Assembly: GCA_027315455.1 (NCBI GenBank) | Contig: DAHUXZ010000016.1 | Coordinates: forward strand, 1 to 51,026 | Reading direction: 5' to 3' | DNA from: Thermoplasmata archaeon | Lineage (GTDB): Archaea > Thermoplasmatota > Thermoplasmata > Lutacidiplasmatales > UBA184 | Length of the DNA stretch: 51,026 nucleotides | Shown: positions 13,649-22,026 of the stretch, in pieces | How the letters are laid out: every line of letters begins with the position of its first letter | How positions within the stretch are numbered: the stretch's first letter is position 1 | The notes under the pieces: generated by a model | What the model saw: the letters and a program-made list of their open reading frames with translations, nothing else | Told to the model about the DNA's origin: nothing | Databases searched by the model: none | Translations under genes and position numbers: made by a program

Positions 13649-15568
13649 ATGAACGACGCCGAGGCGACGGTGAACGTGACCCTGCCCGACGGCTCGCGCC
13701 GCGCGGTCGTCCGGGGAAGCCGCGCGGGCGACGTCCTGCGCGCCTGGGCCCCGGACCGGGCGGACACGTTCCTCGCGGCGGCGCTCGACGGCGCGCCGAT
13801 CGACCTCGACGGGCCGATACGGGCGGAAGGTACCCTCAACCCGCTCACCTTCGACGACCGTGCCGGGCGCGACATCCTCCAGCATTCCTCGGCACATCTC
13901 GTCGCGAAGGCCGTGACCGAGGTCATCCCCGGCGCCCTCCCGACCGCCGGGCCGCCCAGCGACGAGGGGTTCTACTACGACTTCGACATGCGCCCCCTCG
14001 TCCCGGAGGACCTCGACCGGATCCGCGAGGCGATGGACCGGGCGATCGCCGCCGACGAGCGGTTCGAGCGGTTCGAGGCCCCGCGAGAGGAGGCCGAGCG
14101 CCTCTGCGCGTCGAACCCGCACAAGCTCGGTTACGTCCGCGAGGTGCCCTCCGGGGAGGCGGTGTCGTTCTACCGTACCGGAGGGTTCGTCGACCTCTGT
14201 CGGGGCCCGCATGTCCCGAGCACCCGCTGGCTGCGCGGGGCCCACATCCTCGGCTACTCGGCGATCACCGTGGAGGCCGGGGAGGCCGGATCCCGCCAGC
14301 GGATCCGGGGGATCGGCTTCCCGACCCGCGAGGCGCTCGCCGAGTACCTCAAGCTCCGCAAGGAGGCCGAGAGCCGGGACCACCGCCTCCTCGGCCAGAA
14401 GCTCGAACTGTTCCACTTCGTGGAGGAGGCACCGGGCTTTCCGATCTGGCTCCCGAACGGCATGATCGTGGTCCGCGAGCTCGAGCGGTTCGTGACCGAG
14501 CATCTGCACGAGGCCGGCTACGCCGAGATCCGGACCCCGCTCCTCTTCGCGCAATCGGTCTTCGAGACCAGCGGGCACTGGGAGCTGTTCCGCGAGAACA
14601 TGTTCACCACGACCATCGAGGATCGGACCTTCGGCTGGAAACCGATGAACTGCCCCGGGGCGATGCTCGTCTTCCGTTCCCGGGCCCGCAGCTACCGCGA
14701 GCTTCCGCTCCGGCTCGCGGAGTTCGCCCCGCTGCACCGCTACGAGGCCAGCGGGACGCTGCACGGCCTGACCCGGGTCCGCGAGTTCGTCCAGGACGAC
14801 GCCCATCTCTTCGTGAGCGACGACCAGATCGAGGGAGAGATCCGCACCCTCCTCGATTGGGTCGCCCGTGCGTTCTCGACCCTCCACCTCGCGTGGAGCT
14901 ACGACCTCTCGACCCGCCCGGCGAAGTTCCTCGGCGAACCGGCCGACTGGGACCGCGCGGAGGCGACCCTCAAGGCCGTCCTTGAATCCTCGGGCATCCC
15001 GTTCAAGGTCTCGCCGGGCGAGGGGGCGTTCTACGGACCGAAGATCGACATCCACATCCGCGACAGCCTCGGCCGACCCTGGCAGACCGGCACGATCCAG
15101 CTCGACTACCAGATCCCCCGACGCTTCGGGCTCCAGTACCAGGGAGCCGACGGGCTCCTCCATACACCCGTCGTGATCCACCGGACGATCCTCGGGACCT
15201 GGGAACGGTTCTTCGGGGTGGTCCTCGAGCACACCAACGGCCGCCTGCCTCCGTGGCTCGCGCCGGTCCAGGTCCGCGTGCTTCCCGTCGCCGAGCGCCA
15301 CCAGGCCGCGGCCGACGGGCTCGCCAAGGAGCTTCGGGCCGCGCGGCTGCGGGCCGAAGCGACCGGGAGCCAGGACTCGCTGTCGAAGCGGGTCCGCGAG
15401 TCCGAGATCGAGCGGGTCCCGTACGTCGCGGTGATCGGCGATACCGAGGTGGAGACCGGCGGCGTCGCGCTGCGGGTCCGGGGGACGAAGGGGACCGTCA
15501 CGCTCTCGCGGGGCGAGTTCATCGGGCGGGTGGGCGAGCGGGTGCGTTCGCGCGCCTTCGACCCGTAA
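13649..15568 (+). CDS. thrS: Threonyl-tRNA synthetase, bacterial type
   Basis: A 639-residue class II synthetase charging tRNA-Thr. Domains in order: TGS (about 5-65), N2 editing domain with HSSAHLVAKAV (metal-site H..H) and DLCRGPH, catalytic core, and C-terminal anticodon-binding domain from about 535. Zinc ligands of the core are present (Cys in MNCPG, His in DDAHLF, His in VIHRTILG), as are motif 2 (RVREFVQDDAH) and motif 3 (GTWERFFGVVLEH). The N2 domain is the bacterial/eukaryotic editing module; canonical archaeal ThrRS instead carries a D-Tyr-deacylase-like editing domain, so this suggests bacterial origin. ATG start 13649, with a weak TATA-like element upstream. It follows the C/D sRNA. 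Confidence 0.95.
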   Translation: MNDAEATVNVTLPDGSRRAVVRGSRAGDVLRAWAPDRADTFLAAALDGAPIDLDGPIRAEGTLNPLTFDDRAGRDILQHSSAHLVAKAVTEVIPGALPTAGPPSDEGFYYDFDMRPLVPEDLDRIREAMDRAIAADERFERFEAPREEAERLCASNPHKLGYVREVPSGEAVSFYRTGGFVDLCRGPHVPSTRWLRGAHILGYSAITVEAGEAGSRQRIRGIGFPTREALAEYLKLRKEAESRDHRLLGQKLELFHFVEEAPGFPIWLPNGMIVVRELERFVTEHLHEAGYAEIRTPLLFAQSVFETSGHWELFRENMFTTTIEDRTFGWKPMNCPGAMLVFRSRARSYRELPLRLAEFAPLHRYEASGTLHGLTRVREFVQDDAHLFVSDDQIEGEIRTLLDWVARAFSTLHLAWSYDLSTRPAKFLGEPADWDRAEATLKAVLESSGIPFKVSPGEGAFYGPKIDIHIRDSLGRPWQTGTIQLDYQIPRRFGLQYQGADGLLHTPVVIHRTILGTWERFFGVVLEHTNGRLPPWLAPVQVRVLPVAERHQAAADGLAKELRAARLRAEATGSQDSLSKRVRESEIERVPYVAVIGDTEVETGGVALRVRGTKGTVTLSRGEFIGRVGERVRSRAFDP

Positions 15569-15571
15569 TCG

Positions 15572-15769
15572 TCAGCGACGGGACCGGCCCGTGCGCCGGG
15601 CCTCGAGCCGAGCCGCCACGAGCGCGGCCTCGAGCTGGACGCTGCCGACCTGATGGACCTCACGCAGGTGGCGGCGAAGCCCGCTCAGTTCGACGGGCTG
15701 CCGGCACTGCGGGCAGGCGATGCGGGCCCGCCGTGCGAGCAGCGCGTCCCGCGAGACGCCGGAGTGCAT
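15572..15769 (-). CDS. Small single zinc-finger protein
   Basis: A 65-residue basic protein with one C2H2-like finger, CPQC...HLREVH, flanked by Arg-rich helices. Nucleic-acid binding is plausible but not shown. The frame opens at TTG 15781, but a strong minus-strand TATA (TATAAGG, about 15793-15798) predicts transcription from about 15769, where an in-frame ATG lies, giving a leaderless gene. It converges on thrS with a 3-bp gap. Confidence 0.6.
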   Translation of the reverse strand: MHSGVSRDALLARRARIACPQCRQPVELSGLRRHLREVHQVGSVQLEAALVAARLEARRTGRSRR

Positions 15770-15913
15770 TCGACCGCGCAACCGTGCCGCGCCTTATAGA
15801 AGCGAGGGGTGGTCGGGAACGGCCGGGGCGTCGGTGGGCCGGCAGCGCCCCGGACCGGGGAACGTTTTTATAGTCAACCGATTGAGCGGAGCCGAATTCA
15901 CGGGGTATTCCAC

Positions 15914-18043
15914 ATGAGCCTCACGACCGGCCAGCTCGAAGGGGTCATCGCGCTCGCCTCGCTGCTCGCGCTCGCGTACGCCGCGATCCAGACGTTCCTC
16001 ATCCTCCGGGAGGACGAAGGGACTGACGCCATGCGCTCGATCGCCGGCGCGATCCGGGAAGGGGCCACCGCCTTCCTGCGGCGGGAGTACACCGCGGTCT
16101 TCGGCGTCGCGATCGTCCTCGCCGTGATCATCGCCGTCGCCTTCGGCGTGACCGGCGACGGGGCGCGCCTCGCCGTCGGCTTCCTCTTCGGCGTCGCGGG
16201 CAGCGCGCTCGCCGGCGCCGTCGGGATGCTCGTGAGCGTCCGCGCGAACGTACGCACCGCCGCCCACGCGCGGGCCGGCAACCTTCCCGCCACGATGGCC
16301 TACGCGTTCCGCGGCGGCAGCGTCACGGGTCTCAGCGTCGCGGGCCTGGCCCTTCTCGAGCTCATCGGATTCTACGCGGTCTTCGGCGGGAACGTCCTCC
16401 AGATGGTCGGCCTGCTCTTCGGCGCGTCGCTGATGAGCCTCTTCGCGCGGGTCGGAGGGGGTATCTACACCAAGGGCGCGGACGTCGGCGCGGACCTCGT
16501 CGGGAAGGTCGAGGCCGGCATTCCCGAGGACGACCCGCGCAACCCCGCCGTCATCGCCGACAACGTGGGCGACAACGTGGGCGACTGCGCCGGGATGGCC
16601 GCCGACCTGTTCGAGACCTACGTCGTCACGGCGATGGGCGCGATGCTCCTCGCCTATCTCATCCCGCTCCAAGTCCTCCCCAGCTTCTCGACGACGTTCC
16701 CGAACGCGATCCTCTACCCGCTCGTCGTCTGCGCCTGGGCGATCCTGGCGACGATCGTCGGGGCGCTCTTCGTCCGGATGCGGCCCGGCGGATCGATCAT
16801 GGGCGCGCTCTACCAGGGGCTCGGCGCGACGACGGTCGTCGGGCTCGCCGGCCTGTACTACCTCGATGTCGCCCTGATGAACGGCAACCTCGGCATCTTC
16901 GCCGCCACGGCGGTCGGCCTCATCGTCATGGTCCTCATCGTGGTCGTGACGGACTACTACACCTCCGCGAGCTACCGTCCCGTCCACCGCATCGCGGAGT
17001 CGGCCGAGGCGGGTGCGGGACCGGTCGTGATCACCGGGCTCTCCGTCGGGCTCGAGTCGACGTGGATCCCCGGGCTCGTCATCGTCGGCGGCATTCTCGC
17101 GGCCTTCCTCGCGGTCGGCTGGGGCGGGACCGGCGGGAGCTTCGGCAGCACCGCGGTCAATCCGGAGCTCGGCCTCTACGGCATCGGCCTTGCGGCCGCG
17201 TCGATGCTCTCGGTCACCGGGATGATCATCTCGATCGACGCGTTCGGCCCGATCACGGACAACGCGGGCGGGATCGCGGAGATGGCCAAGCTGCCGGCCG
17301 AGGCGCGCGCGGTGACCGACCCGCTGGACGCCGTCGGGAACACCACGAAGGCGATCACCAAGGGCTACGCGATCGGTTCCGCGGTCCTCGCCGCCCTGGC
17401 CCTCTTCGCCGCCTACACCTTCGCGGCGGCCCAGCAGGCCGGGCTCACGTGGGCCGCGTTCACGAGCCGGCTCACGATCGACCAGCCGGTGGTCGTCGCC
17501 GGCCTCATCATCGGCGGGATCCTGCCGTTCTTCTTCACCTCGTTCCTCATGAACGCCGTCGGGGTCGCCGCCCAGTCGGTCGTCTTCGAGGTCCGCCGCC
17601 AGTTCCGCGAGATCCCCGGGATCCTCGAGGGGACCGGCAAGCCCGAGTACGGGCGGTCCGTCGACATCGTGACCGTCACGGCGCTCCGGCAGCTCACGGC
17701 CCCGGCCGCCATCGCCATCGTGACCCCGCTCGCCGTCGGGTTCATCCTCGGTCCGCTCGCCCTCGCCGGCCTGCTCGTCGGCGTCATCCTGTCGGGGTTC
17801 CCGCTCGCCCTCACCATGACGACGGGCGGCGGCGCCTGGGACAACGGCAAGAAGTACATCGAGACCGGGCACTTCGGGGGCAAGCACTCGGACGCCCACA
17901 AGGCCGCCGTGGTCGGCGACACCGTCGGGGACGCGACGAAGGACACCGCCGGGCCCGCGATCAACCCGCTGATCAAGGTCGTCAACACGATCGCGATCCT
18001 GTTCATCGCCCTCATGGTGGCGCACTCGGTGGTCGGGTTCTAG
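15914..18043 (+). CDS. hppA: Membrane-bound proton-pumping pyrophosphatase, K+-independent type
   Basis: A 709-residue, about 16-TM H+-translocating pyrophosphatase that couples PPi hydrolysis to proton export. The PPi-binding loops are intact: DVGADLVGKVE, IPEDDPRNPA, ADNVGDNVGD, and near the C-terminus GGGAWDN and GDTVGDATKDTAGP. The diagnostic position reads GNTTKA with Lys, as in K+-independent enzymes (K+-dependent ones have GNTTAA). The frame is open from 15809 but ATG 15914 is chosen: it starts TM1 and a TATA-like TTTTATAG (about 15867-15874) lies 40 nt upstream. Expected role is energy conservation or recycling of biosynthetic PPi. Confidence 0.94.
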   Translation: MSLTTGQLEGVIALASLLALAYAAIQTFLILREDEGTDAMRSIAGAIREGATAFLRREYTAVFGVAIVLAVIIAVAFGVTGDGARLAVGFLFGVAGSALAGAVGMLVSVRANVRTAAHARAGNLPATMAYAFRGGSVTGLSVAGLALLELIGFYAVFGGNVLQMVGLLFGASLMSLFARVGGGIYTKGADVGADLVGKVEAGIPEDDPRNPAVIADNVGDNVGDCAGMAADLFETYVVTAMGAMLLAYLIPLQVLPSFSTTFPNAILYPLVVCAWAILATIVGALFVRMRPGGSIMGALYQGLGATTVVGLAGLYYLDVALMNGNLGIFAATAVGLIVMVLIVVVTDYYTSASYRPVHRIAESAEAGAGPVVITGLSVGLESTWIPGLVIVGGILAAFLAVGWGGTGGSFGSTAVNPELGLYGIGLAAASMLSVTGMIISIDAFGPITDNAGGIAEMAKLPAEARAVTDPLDAVGNTTKAITKGYAIGSAVLAALALFAAYTFAAAQQAGLTWAAFTSRLTIDQPVVVAGLIIGGILPFFFTSFLMNAVGVAAQSVVFEVRRQFREIPGILEGTGKPEYGRSVDIVTVTALRQLTAPAAIAIVTPLAVGFILGPLALAGLLVGVILSGFPLALTMTTGGGAWDNGKKYIETGHFGGKHSDAHKAAVVGDTVGDATKDTAGPAINPLIKVVNTIAILFIALMVAHSVVGF

Positions 18044-18079
18044 GGCCGCGGCCCGCGCCCGCCCCCCGCCGTCGCGGGG

Positions 18080-18114
18080 TTCATATCCCGGCACCGCGTA
18101 GGTTCCTCAGGAGG
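18080..18114 (+). promoter_or_regulatory. TATA-like box plus Shine-Dalgarno of the micro-ORF
   Basis: TTCATATCC (18080-18088) places transcription start near 18109, where AGGAGG (18109-18114) begins. The ATG follows after 9 nt. A strong SD is unusual here, as most genes look leaderless. Confidence 0.55.
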
Positions 18115-18123
18115 CCGACCGGT

Positions 18124-18165
18124 ATGTGCGACACCTGCGGCTGCAAGTCGAAGAAGAAGCCGTAG
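18124..18165 (+). CDS. Cys-rich micro-protein, 13 residues
   Basis: Encodes MCDTCGCKSKKKP. The CxxCGC cluster directly after Met followed by a basic tail recalls the N-terminal metal-binding motif of the [NiFe]-hydrogenase maturation GTPase HypB (MCxxCGCG), but here the protein ends at once. Support for translation: TATA-like box, near-perfect SD with 9-nt spacing, a compact coding sequence with a TAG stop, and a hairpin (18190-18206) 24 bp after the stop. I infer a metal- or cluster-binding peptide or donor. It could instead be the start of a leader. I do not know a characterised homologue. Confidence 0.55.
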   Translation: MCDTCGCKSKKKP

Positions 18166-18189
18166 GGTCGCGACATGACCCTGTGGCGG

Positions 18190-18206
18190 CGCGGGAGGTT
18201 CCCGCG
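18190..18206 (+). terminator. Hairpin after the micro-ORF
   Basis: CGCGGGA/TCCCGCG, a perfect 7-bp stem with a 3-nt loop, no T tract. Confidence 0.35.
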
Positions 18207-18293
18207 TAACCCATTCCCGCCCCGAACACCCCGCCCGCGTTTGAGCTCGGTACGCCCGTCAAGGATTAACGGGGGTCGGGGCCATCCCCTTCC

Positions 18294-19046
18294 GTGACCG
18301 ATCTCACCGGTCGGACCGTGCTCGTGACGGGCGCCTCCCGAGGGATCGGGCGGGCCGTGGCGATCGAGCTGGCCCGCTCCGGCGCCCACGTCGCGCTCCA
18401 TTACCGGGCCCGCGCGGCCGCGGCGCACGCCGTCGCCGCCGAGCTTCGAGCCCTCGGCGTCTCGGCGACGGAGCTGGCCGCGGACCTGCGACGGCCGGCC
18501 GAGGTCCGGGCGCTGGTCGAGCGCGCCAGCGCCTGGCGGGGCCAGCTCGACGGCCTGGTCACCTGCGCCGGCGTCTTCCGGGGCGAGGCGACCGAGGCGG
18601 TCGACGCGGAGGCCTGGTCCGAGGTCCTCGCGACGGACCTCGAGGGGACGTTCCGGACGGTCCAGGCGGCGATCCCGCACCTGCGGGCCTCGCCCCACGG
18701 TGCGGTTGTGACGATCTCGTCGATCCTCGCCTCGCATGCCGAGGGCGGCGCGGTCCCCTACCAGGCGGCGAAGGCCGGCATCGAGCAGATGACGCGGGCC
18801 TTCGCGCTCGAGCTGGCCCCGCGCGTCCGCGTCAACTGCGTGGCCCCCGGCTTCATCCGCACCGACATGAACCGCGACGCCCACGGCGACCCGGCGTTCC
18901 ACGCGGAGATCGCGCGGAGCACCCCGCTCGGGCGGTGGGGCGAGGCGGACGACGTCGCGCCGGCGGTCGCCTTCCTGCTCGGTCCGGAGGCGACCTGGAT
19001 CACCGGTTGCGTGATATCCGTGGACGGGGGGCTGCCCTTCGCATGA
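18294..19046 (+). CDS. Short-chain dehydrogenase/reductase (SDR), FabG-like
   Basis: A 250-residue classical SDR. The NAD(P) motif TGASRGIG is at about 12-19, a TCAGV segment replaces the usual NNAG, and the catalytic Ser, Tyr and Lys are in place (ISSILASHAEGG..PYQAAK, Tyr about 156, Lys about 160). The C-terminal PGFIRTDM and VDGG motifs are typical. It should oxidise or reduce a carbonyl or alcohol substrate, not definable here. GTG start 18294 follows a TATA-like GATTAACG by 26 nt. It overlaps the next SDR gene by ATGA, so the two are co-translated and may form a heteromer. Confidence 0.85.
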   Translation: MTDLTGRTVLVTGASRGIGRAVAIELARSGAHVALHYRARAAAAHAVAAELRALGVSATELAADLRRPAEVRALVERASAWRGQLDGLVTCAGVFRGEATEAVDAEAWSEVLATDLEGTFRTVQAAIPHLRASPHGAVVTISSILASHAEGGAVPYQAAKAGIEQMTRAFALELAPRVRVNCVAPGFIRTDMNRDAHGDPAFHAEIARSTPLGRWGEADDVAPAVAFLLGPEATWITGCVISVDGGLPFA

Positions 19047-19840
19047 ACGGCGAGCCGAGCTCCGCCCGGGTCGCGGTCGTGAGCGGCGGCTCCCGCGGGA
19101 TCGGTCGCGCGATCGCCCTCGAGCTCGCCCGCCGCGGCTCCGACCTCGTCCTGCAGTACCGCACGGACGCGGTGAGCGCGCATCGAACCGCGGCCGAGGT
19201 CGCGGCGCTCGGCCGCCGGGTGATGACCGTGGCGGGCGAGGCGGGCTCCGCGGCCGACGCCGAACGGCTCGTGCGGGAGACGCTCGCGGGGCTCGGCCGC
19301 ATCGACCTCGTGGTCGCGAACGCCGGCAGTGACGGCTCGGGACCGGTCGACGCCCACACGGAGGCGTCGTTCGCGCGGACGCTGCGGACCGACCTCTACG
19401 GCCCGTTCGCCCTACTTGCCGCCGCCACGCCCGAGCTCCGCCGGCGGCACGGGAGCGCGATCCTCATCGCCTCGACCGCGGGCCTCCTCGCGGCGACCGA
19501 GTCGCTCGATCATGCCGCAGCCAAGGCGGGGGTGCTTTCGCTCGCCCGGTCGCTCGCGGTGACGCTCGCGCCCGAGGTGCGGGTCAACGCCGTCGCCCCC
19601 GGCTGGGTCGTCACCGACCTCACGGCGGCCGATCACCGCGATCCCGCGCGCCGGGAAGCGGTCCGGCGGCGGATCCCGCTGGCCCGCTGGGGCCGACCCG
19701 AGGATGTCGCGCTCGCGGTCGCCTTCCTGGCGAGCGACGGGGCCCGGTTCGTGACGGGAGCTACCCTGATCGTGGACGGCGGGGAGTCGATCACCTGGCG
19801 CCAAGGGCGATCGGGGCGCGGGCCGGCCGCCCCGGCCTAG
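19043..19840 (+). CDS. SDR-family protein lacking the catalytic tyrosine
   Basis: A 265-residue SDR paralogue. The cofactor motif SGGSRGIGRAI and NAG are present, as are the C-terminal PGWVVTDL and VDGG motifs, but the YxxxK motif reads HAAAK: the general-acid Tyr is His (about residue 157) while the Lys is kept. A dead or altered enzyme is likely. Heteromeric SDRs with one non-catalytic subunit are known, and the 4-bp overlap with the intact SDR upstream suits that. ATG 19043 is chosen from that overlap and from the alignment start; the longer frame from 18935 is a shadow of the first gene. Confidence 0.8.
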   Translation: MNGEPSSARVAVVSGGSRGIGRAIALELARRGSDLVLQYRTDAVSAHRTAAEVAALGRRVMTVAGEAGSAADAERLVRETLAGLGRIDLVVANAGSDGSGPVDAHTEASFARTLRTDLYGPFALLAAATPELRRRHGSAILIASTAGLLAATESLDHAAAKAGVLSLARSLAVTLAPEVRVNAVAPGWVVTDLTAADHRDPARREAVRRRIPLARWGRPEDVALAVAFLASDGARFVTGATLIVDGGESITWRQGRSGRGPAAPA

Positions 19841-20199
19841 GCGTAGTGGCTCATCGAGGAACGCTCCTCGCGCGCTCCCTCACGCTGGTCGCTCCGTTCC
19901 TCGGTGCGGCGCTCGCGGTCGCACTGCTCCTCGGTGAGCCAGTCGAACTTGAGGTCCTCGGGGTGCTCGTGGGAGATGAACGCCCCCGCCTCGAACGCCG
20001 ACGACAGGAGCTCCTCGAGGTTCTCGGCCTCGCTGCCTTCGAGCCGCCCGGCGGTGCGCCAGTACCAGTCCGGCGCCTTGCCGGCTTCCTGGAGGTACTC
20101 GGTGATGAGGTCGTAGATCGAGCTGCGGACATCGCTCAACCGGACGTGGAGGTGCGTTCGCTCCTCGCGCGACTCGGGAGGGGCCGAAGCGTTCGCCAT
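19837..20199 (-). CDS. Hypothetical acidic helical protein
   Basis: A 120-residue soluble protein, mostly helical, with a conserved-looking core (HLHVRLSDVRSSIYDLI, DWYWRTAGRLEG, LLSSAFEAG) and a charged C-terminal coil (about 92-120). No family recognised. Leaderless ATG 20199 is supported by the TATA element at 20224-20230. Its stop overlaps the convergent SDR stop by 4 bp. Confidence 0.6.
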   Translation of the reverse strand: MANASAPPESREERTHLHVRLSDVRSSIYDLITEYLQEAGKAPDWYWRTAGRLEGSEAENLEELLSSAFEAGAFISHEHPEDLKFDWLTEEQCDRERRTEERSDQREGAREERSSMSHYA

Positions 20200-20223
20200 C
20201 GGCGCCGAGCACCGCGACGGCCC

Positions 20224-20230
20224 CTATAAG
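20224..20230. promoter_or_regulatory. Shared divergent TATA-like element
   Basis: CTATAAG reads CTTATAG on the other strand. It is about 25-27 bp from both the minus-strand ATG at 20199 and the plus-strand GTG at 20251, so one element may serve two leaderless genes. Confidence 0.55.
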
Positions 20231-20250
20231 TCCCTCGCCGCGCCCGGGAG

Positions 20251-20730
20251 GTGCCGTTCGCTCCGGGTCCGGCGAAGGACACCCTTCAAGAACCCCGGCG
20301 CGTTCGCGCGGCAGTGTACGCCCCTCCTGCCCCGGAGGTGCCTCCCGCGCCCTCCCCCCGGATGGCCCCGACCCCGCCCCGCTACCCGTACCTCGTCGGA
20401 CGGCTCAGGGGCCGGCAGATCACGATGGAGGAGGCGGCCGAGCTGTTCGGCCTGATGGAGGCGATGCTCCGGGCCAACGCGATCGCGGCCGCGCAGACCG
20501 CGGCCGATGCGGCAGAGGTGAGCGGGACGTCGACGCCCGGCCCCTCGGGCGGGACGCCGACCGCCCCGGCGTCGCCGGCCGTTCCGCCCGTCACCGACGA
20601 GGCGATCGCGCTCGGGTTGCTCAGCTTCGGGGTCGGCGCGGGCCTCCTTGCCGCGATCTTCAAGCGCGCGCAGGCCGGCCCGCCCGAGCCCGCTGCGCCC
20701 GATCGCGGCGCCCCGCGACCCTCCCGGTAG
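20251..20730 (+). CDS. Proline-rich single-TM protein in the mre11-rad50 operon
   Basis: A 159-residue protein: Pro/Ala-rich N-terminus, a short helical domain (VGRLRGRQITMEEAAELFGL and following), a disordered Pro/Gly/Thr linker (about 90-120), one hydrophobic segment (AIALGLLSFGVGAGLLAAIF, about 125-145) and a short basic then Pro-rich tail. The GTG start fits the divergent TATA element. mre11 begins 9 bp after its stop, so all three genes are probably one operon. No family recognised; it could anchor or recruit the repair complex to the membrane, but that is speculation from context. Confidence 0.55.
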   Translation: MPFAPGPAKDTLQEPRRVRAAVYAPPAPEVPPAPSPRMAPTPPRYPYLVGRLRGRQITMEEAAELFGLMEAMLRANAIAAAQTAADAAEVSGTSTPGPSGGTPTAPASPAVPPVTDEAIALGLLSFGVGAGLLAAIFKRAQAGPPEPAAPDRGAPRPSR

Positions 20731-20739
20731 AGGGTCGTA

Positions 20740-22026
20740 ATGCCGCCGGAGTCGTTCGTCTTCGCCCATTTGGCCGACGCCCACGTCGGCGCCTGGTCCC
20801 GGGACCCCGCCGTGCGGCGGGCGCTGCGCGAGAGCGTGCTGCGCGCCCTTACGGTCGTCGAGGAGCGCGACTGCGCGTTCCTGCTGATCTCGGGCGACCT
20901 CTTTCACACCCCGGTCCCGGAGCCGGCAGAGGTCGCCCCGATCGCCGCGGCGCTGCGTCGCCTGACGGAGGCGGGGCGCCGGGTCTACGTGATCTACGGC
21001 TCCCACGACTACGTCGCTCACCGCACGAGCTGGCTCGACGTCCTAGCGGAGACCGGCATCTTCCTGCGCGCCGCCCCCGAGGCGGTCCGGGTCGAGGGCG
21101 ACCGGTGGAGCCTGCCCTACCTGCGCGACCCCGGCACCGGGGCCGTGATCGCCGGCATCTCGGGCCGCTCCCACGGCCTCGACCGCAGCTACTTTTCGGC
21201 CGTCGACTCCGAGGCGTTCCGCGCCGAGCCCGGGTTCCGCATCTTCCAGTTCCACGCCGCCGTCGACGAGTACCTGCCCGCGGGCCTGCGGGAGCACATC
21301 CACGGCATCTCGCGGGACGACCTCCCTGGCGGGTGCGCCTACTATGCGGGCGGCCACATCCACTTCACCTATACCGGTACCGGGCCCGACGGCGGCCTCC
21401 TCGTGAACCCCGGCGCGGTCTTCGGCACCAGCCTCACCGACCTCGAGAACGGGTCGGCCGGGAAGACCCATCAGGGGATCGTGATCGTGACCGTCACCGA
21501 GGGCCGGCCCGCGATCGAGTTCGTCGACACGGCGCCCCGCGAGGCCCTTAGGGTCTTCGACGTCGACGTGAGCGGCAAGACGTCGGAGGAGGCACGGGGC
21601 GTGGTCACGGAGGCGATCGCGGCCCACGCCGGTCCCGGCGCCCTCCTCTTCCCCCGCGTGCACGGGACCCTCGCGGATGGGCGCGTGGGGACGCTCGGGC
21701 TCGCCGAGGGCCGCGCCGCGGCCGACGCGCAGGGCGCCGAGGGGATCCACTGGGACCTTACCGATGTCGCCCGGACCCCGGCCGAGGCGCCGACCCCCCT
21801 CGGCGGGGAGGGACGCCTCGAGGAGGAGGCGGTCCGGGCGCTTGCGGGGGCGGCGACCGAGGGGGCCCCCCGCCTCGCGGGGCCGACGGGCGAGGCGACG
21901 CTGCGGGAGCTCCTCCGCGAGCTGGGGACCCCCCGGGGCGAAGGCGAGGCGCGCGCGGACTACGAGTCCGCGCGGGTCGCCGCCTCGCTCCGCCTGCTCG
22001 GATTCGCTCCCCGCACCGAGGAGTGA
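20740..22026 (+). CDS. mre11: Mre11/SbcD-family DNA double-strand break repair nuclease
   Basis: A 428-residue calcineurin-like phosphoesterase, the nuclease of the Mre11-Rad50 complex acting on DNA ends. Metal motifs: D13-x-H15 (LADAH), D53 (SGDLFH), GSHD (87-90), H172 (FHAAVDE), and H206-x-H208 (GGHIHF). The usual GNHD is GSHD, losing the metal-liganding Asn; the remaining ligands are intact. The C-terminal half has the capping region and an Ala/Glu-rich helical tail (from about 330) for Rad50 contact. GTGA overlap with rad50 shows tight coupling. HerA and NurA, often adjacent in archaea, are absent from this operon. Confidence 0.88.
   Translation: MPPESFVFAHLADAHVGAWSRDPAVRRALRESVLRALTVVEERDCAFLLISGDLFHTPVPEPAEVAPIAAALRRLTEAGRRVYVIYGSHDYVAHRTSWLDVLAETGIFLRAAPEAVRVEGDRWSLPYLRDPGTGAVIAGISGRSHGLDRSYFSAVDSEAFRAEPGFRIFQFHAAVDEYLPAGLREHIHGISRDDLPGGCAYYAGGHIHFTYTGTGPDGGLLVNPGAVFGTSLTDLENGSAGKTHQGIVIVTVTEGRPAIEFVDTAPREALRVFDVDVSGKTSEEARGVVTEAIAAHAGPGALLFPRVHGTLADGRVGTLGLAEGRAAADAQGAEGIHWDLTDVARTPAEAPTPLGGEGRLEEEAVRALAGAATEGAPRLAGPTGEATLRELLRELGTPRGEGEARADYESARVAASLRLLGFAPRTEE

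Noticed and set aside
13154-15301. 715-codon minus-strand ORF
   Set aside because: Antisense to the HisA/HisF-like gene and thrS, whose motifs are unambiguous.
15794-18094. 766-codon minus-strand ORF
   Set aside because: Antisense to hppA; highly charged low-complexity translation typical of a shadow frame.
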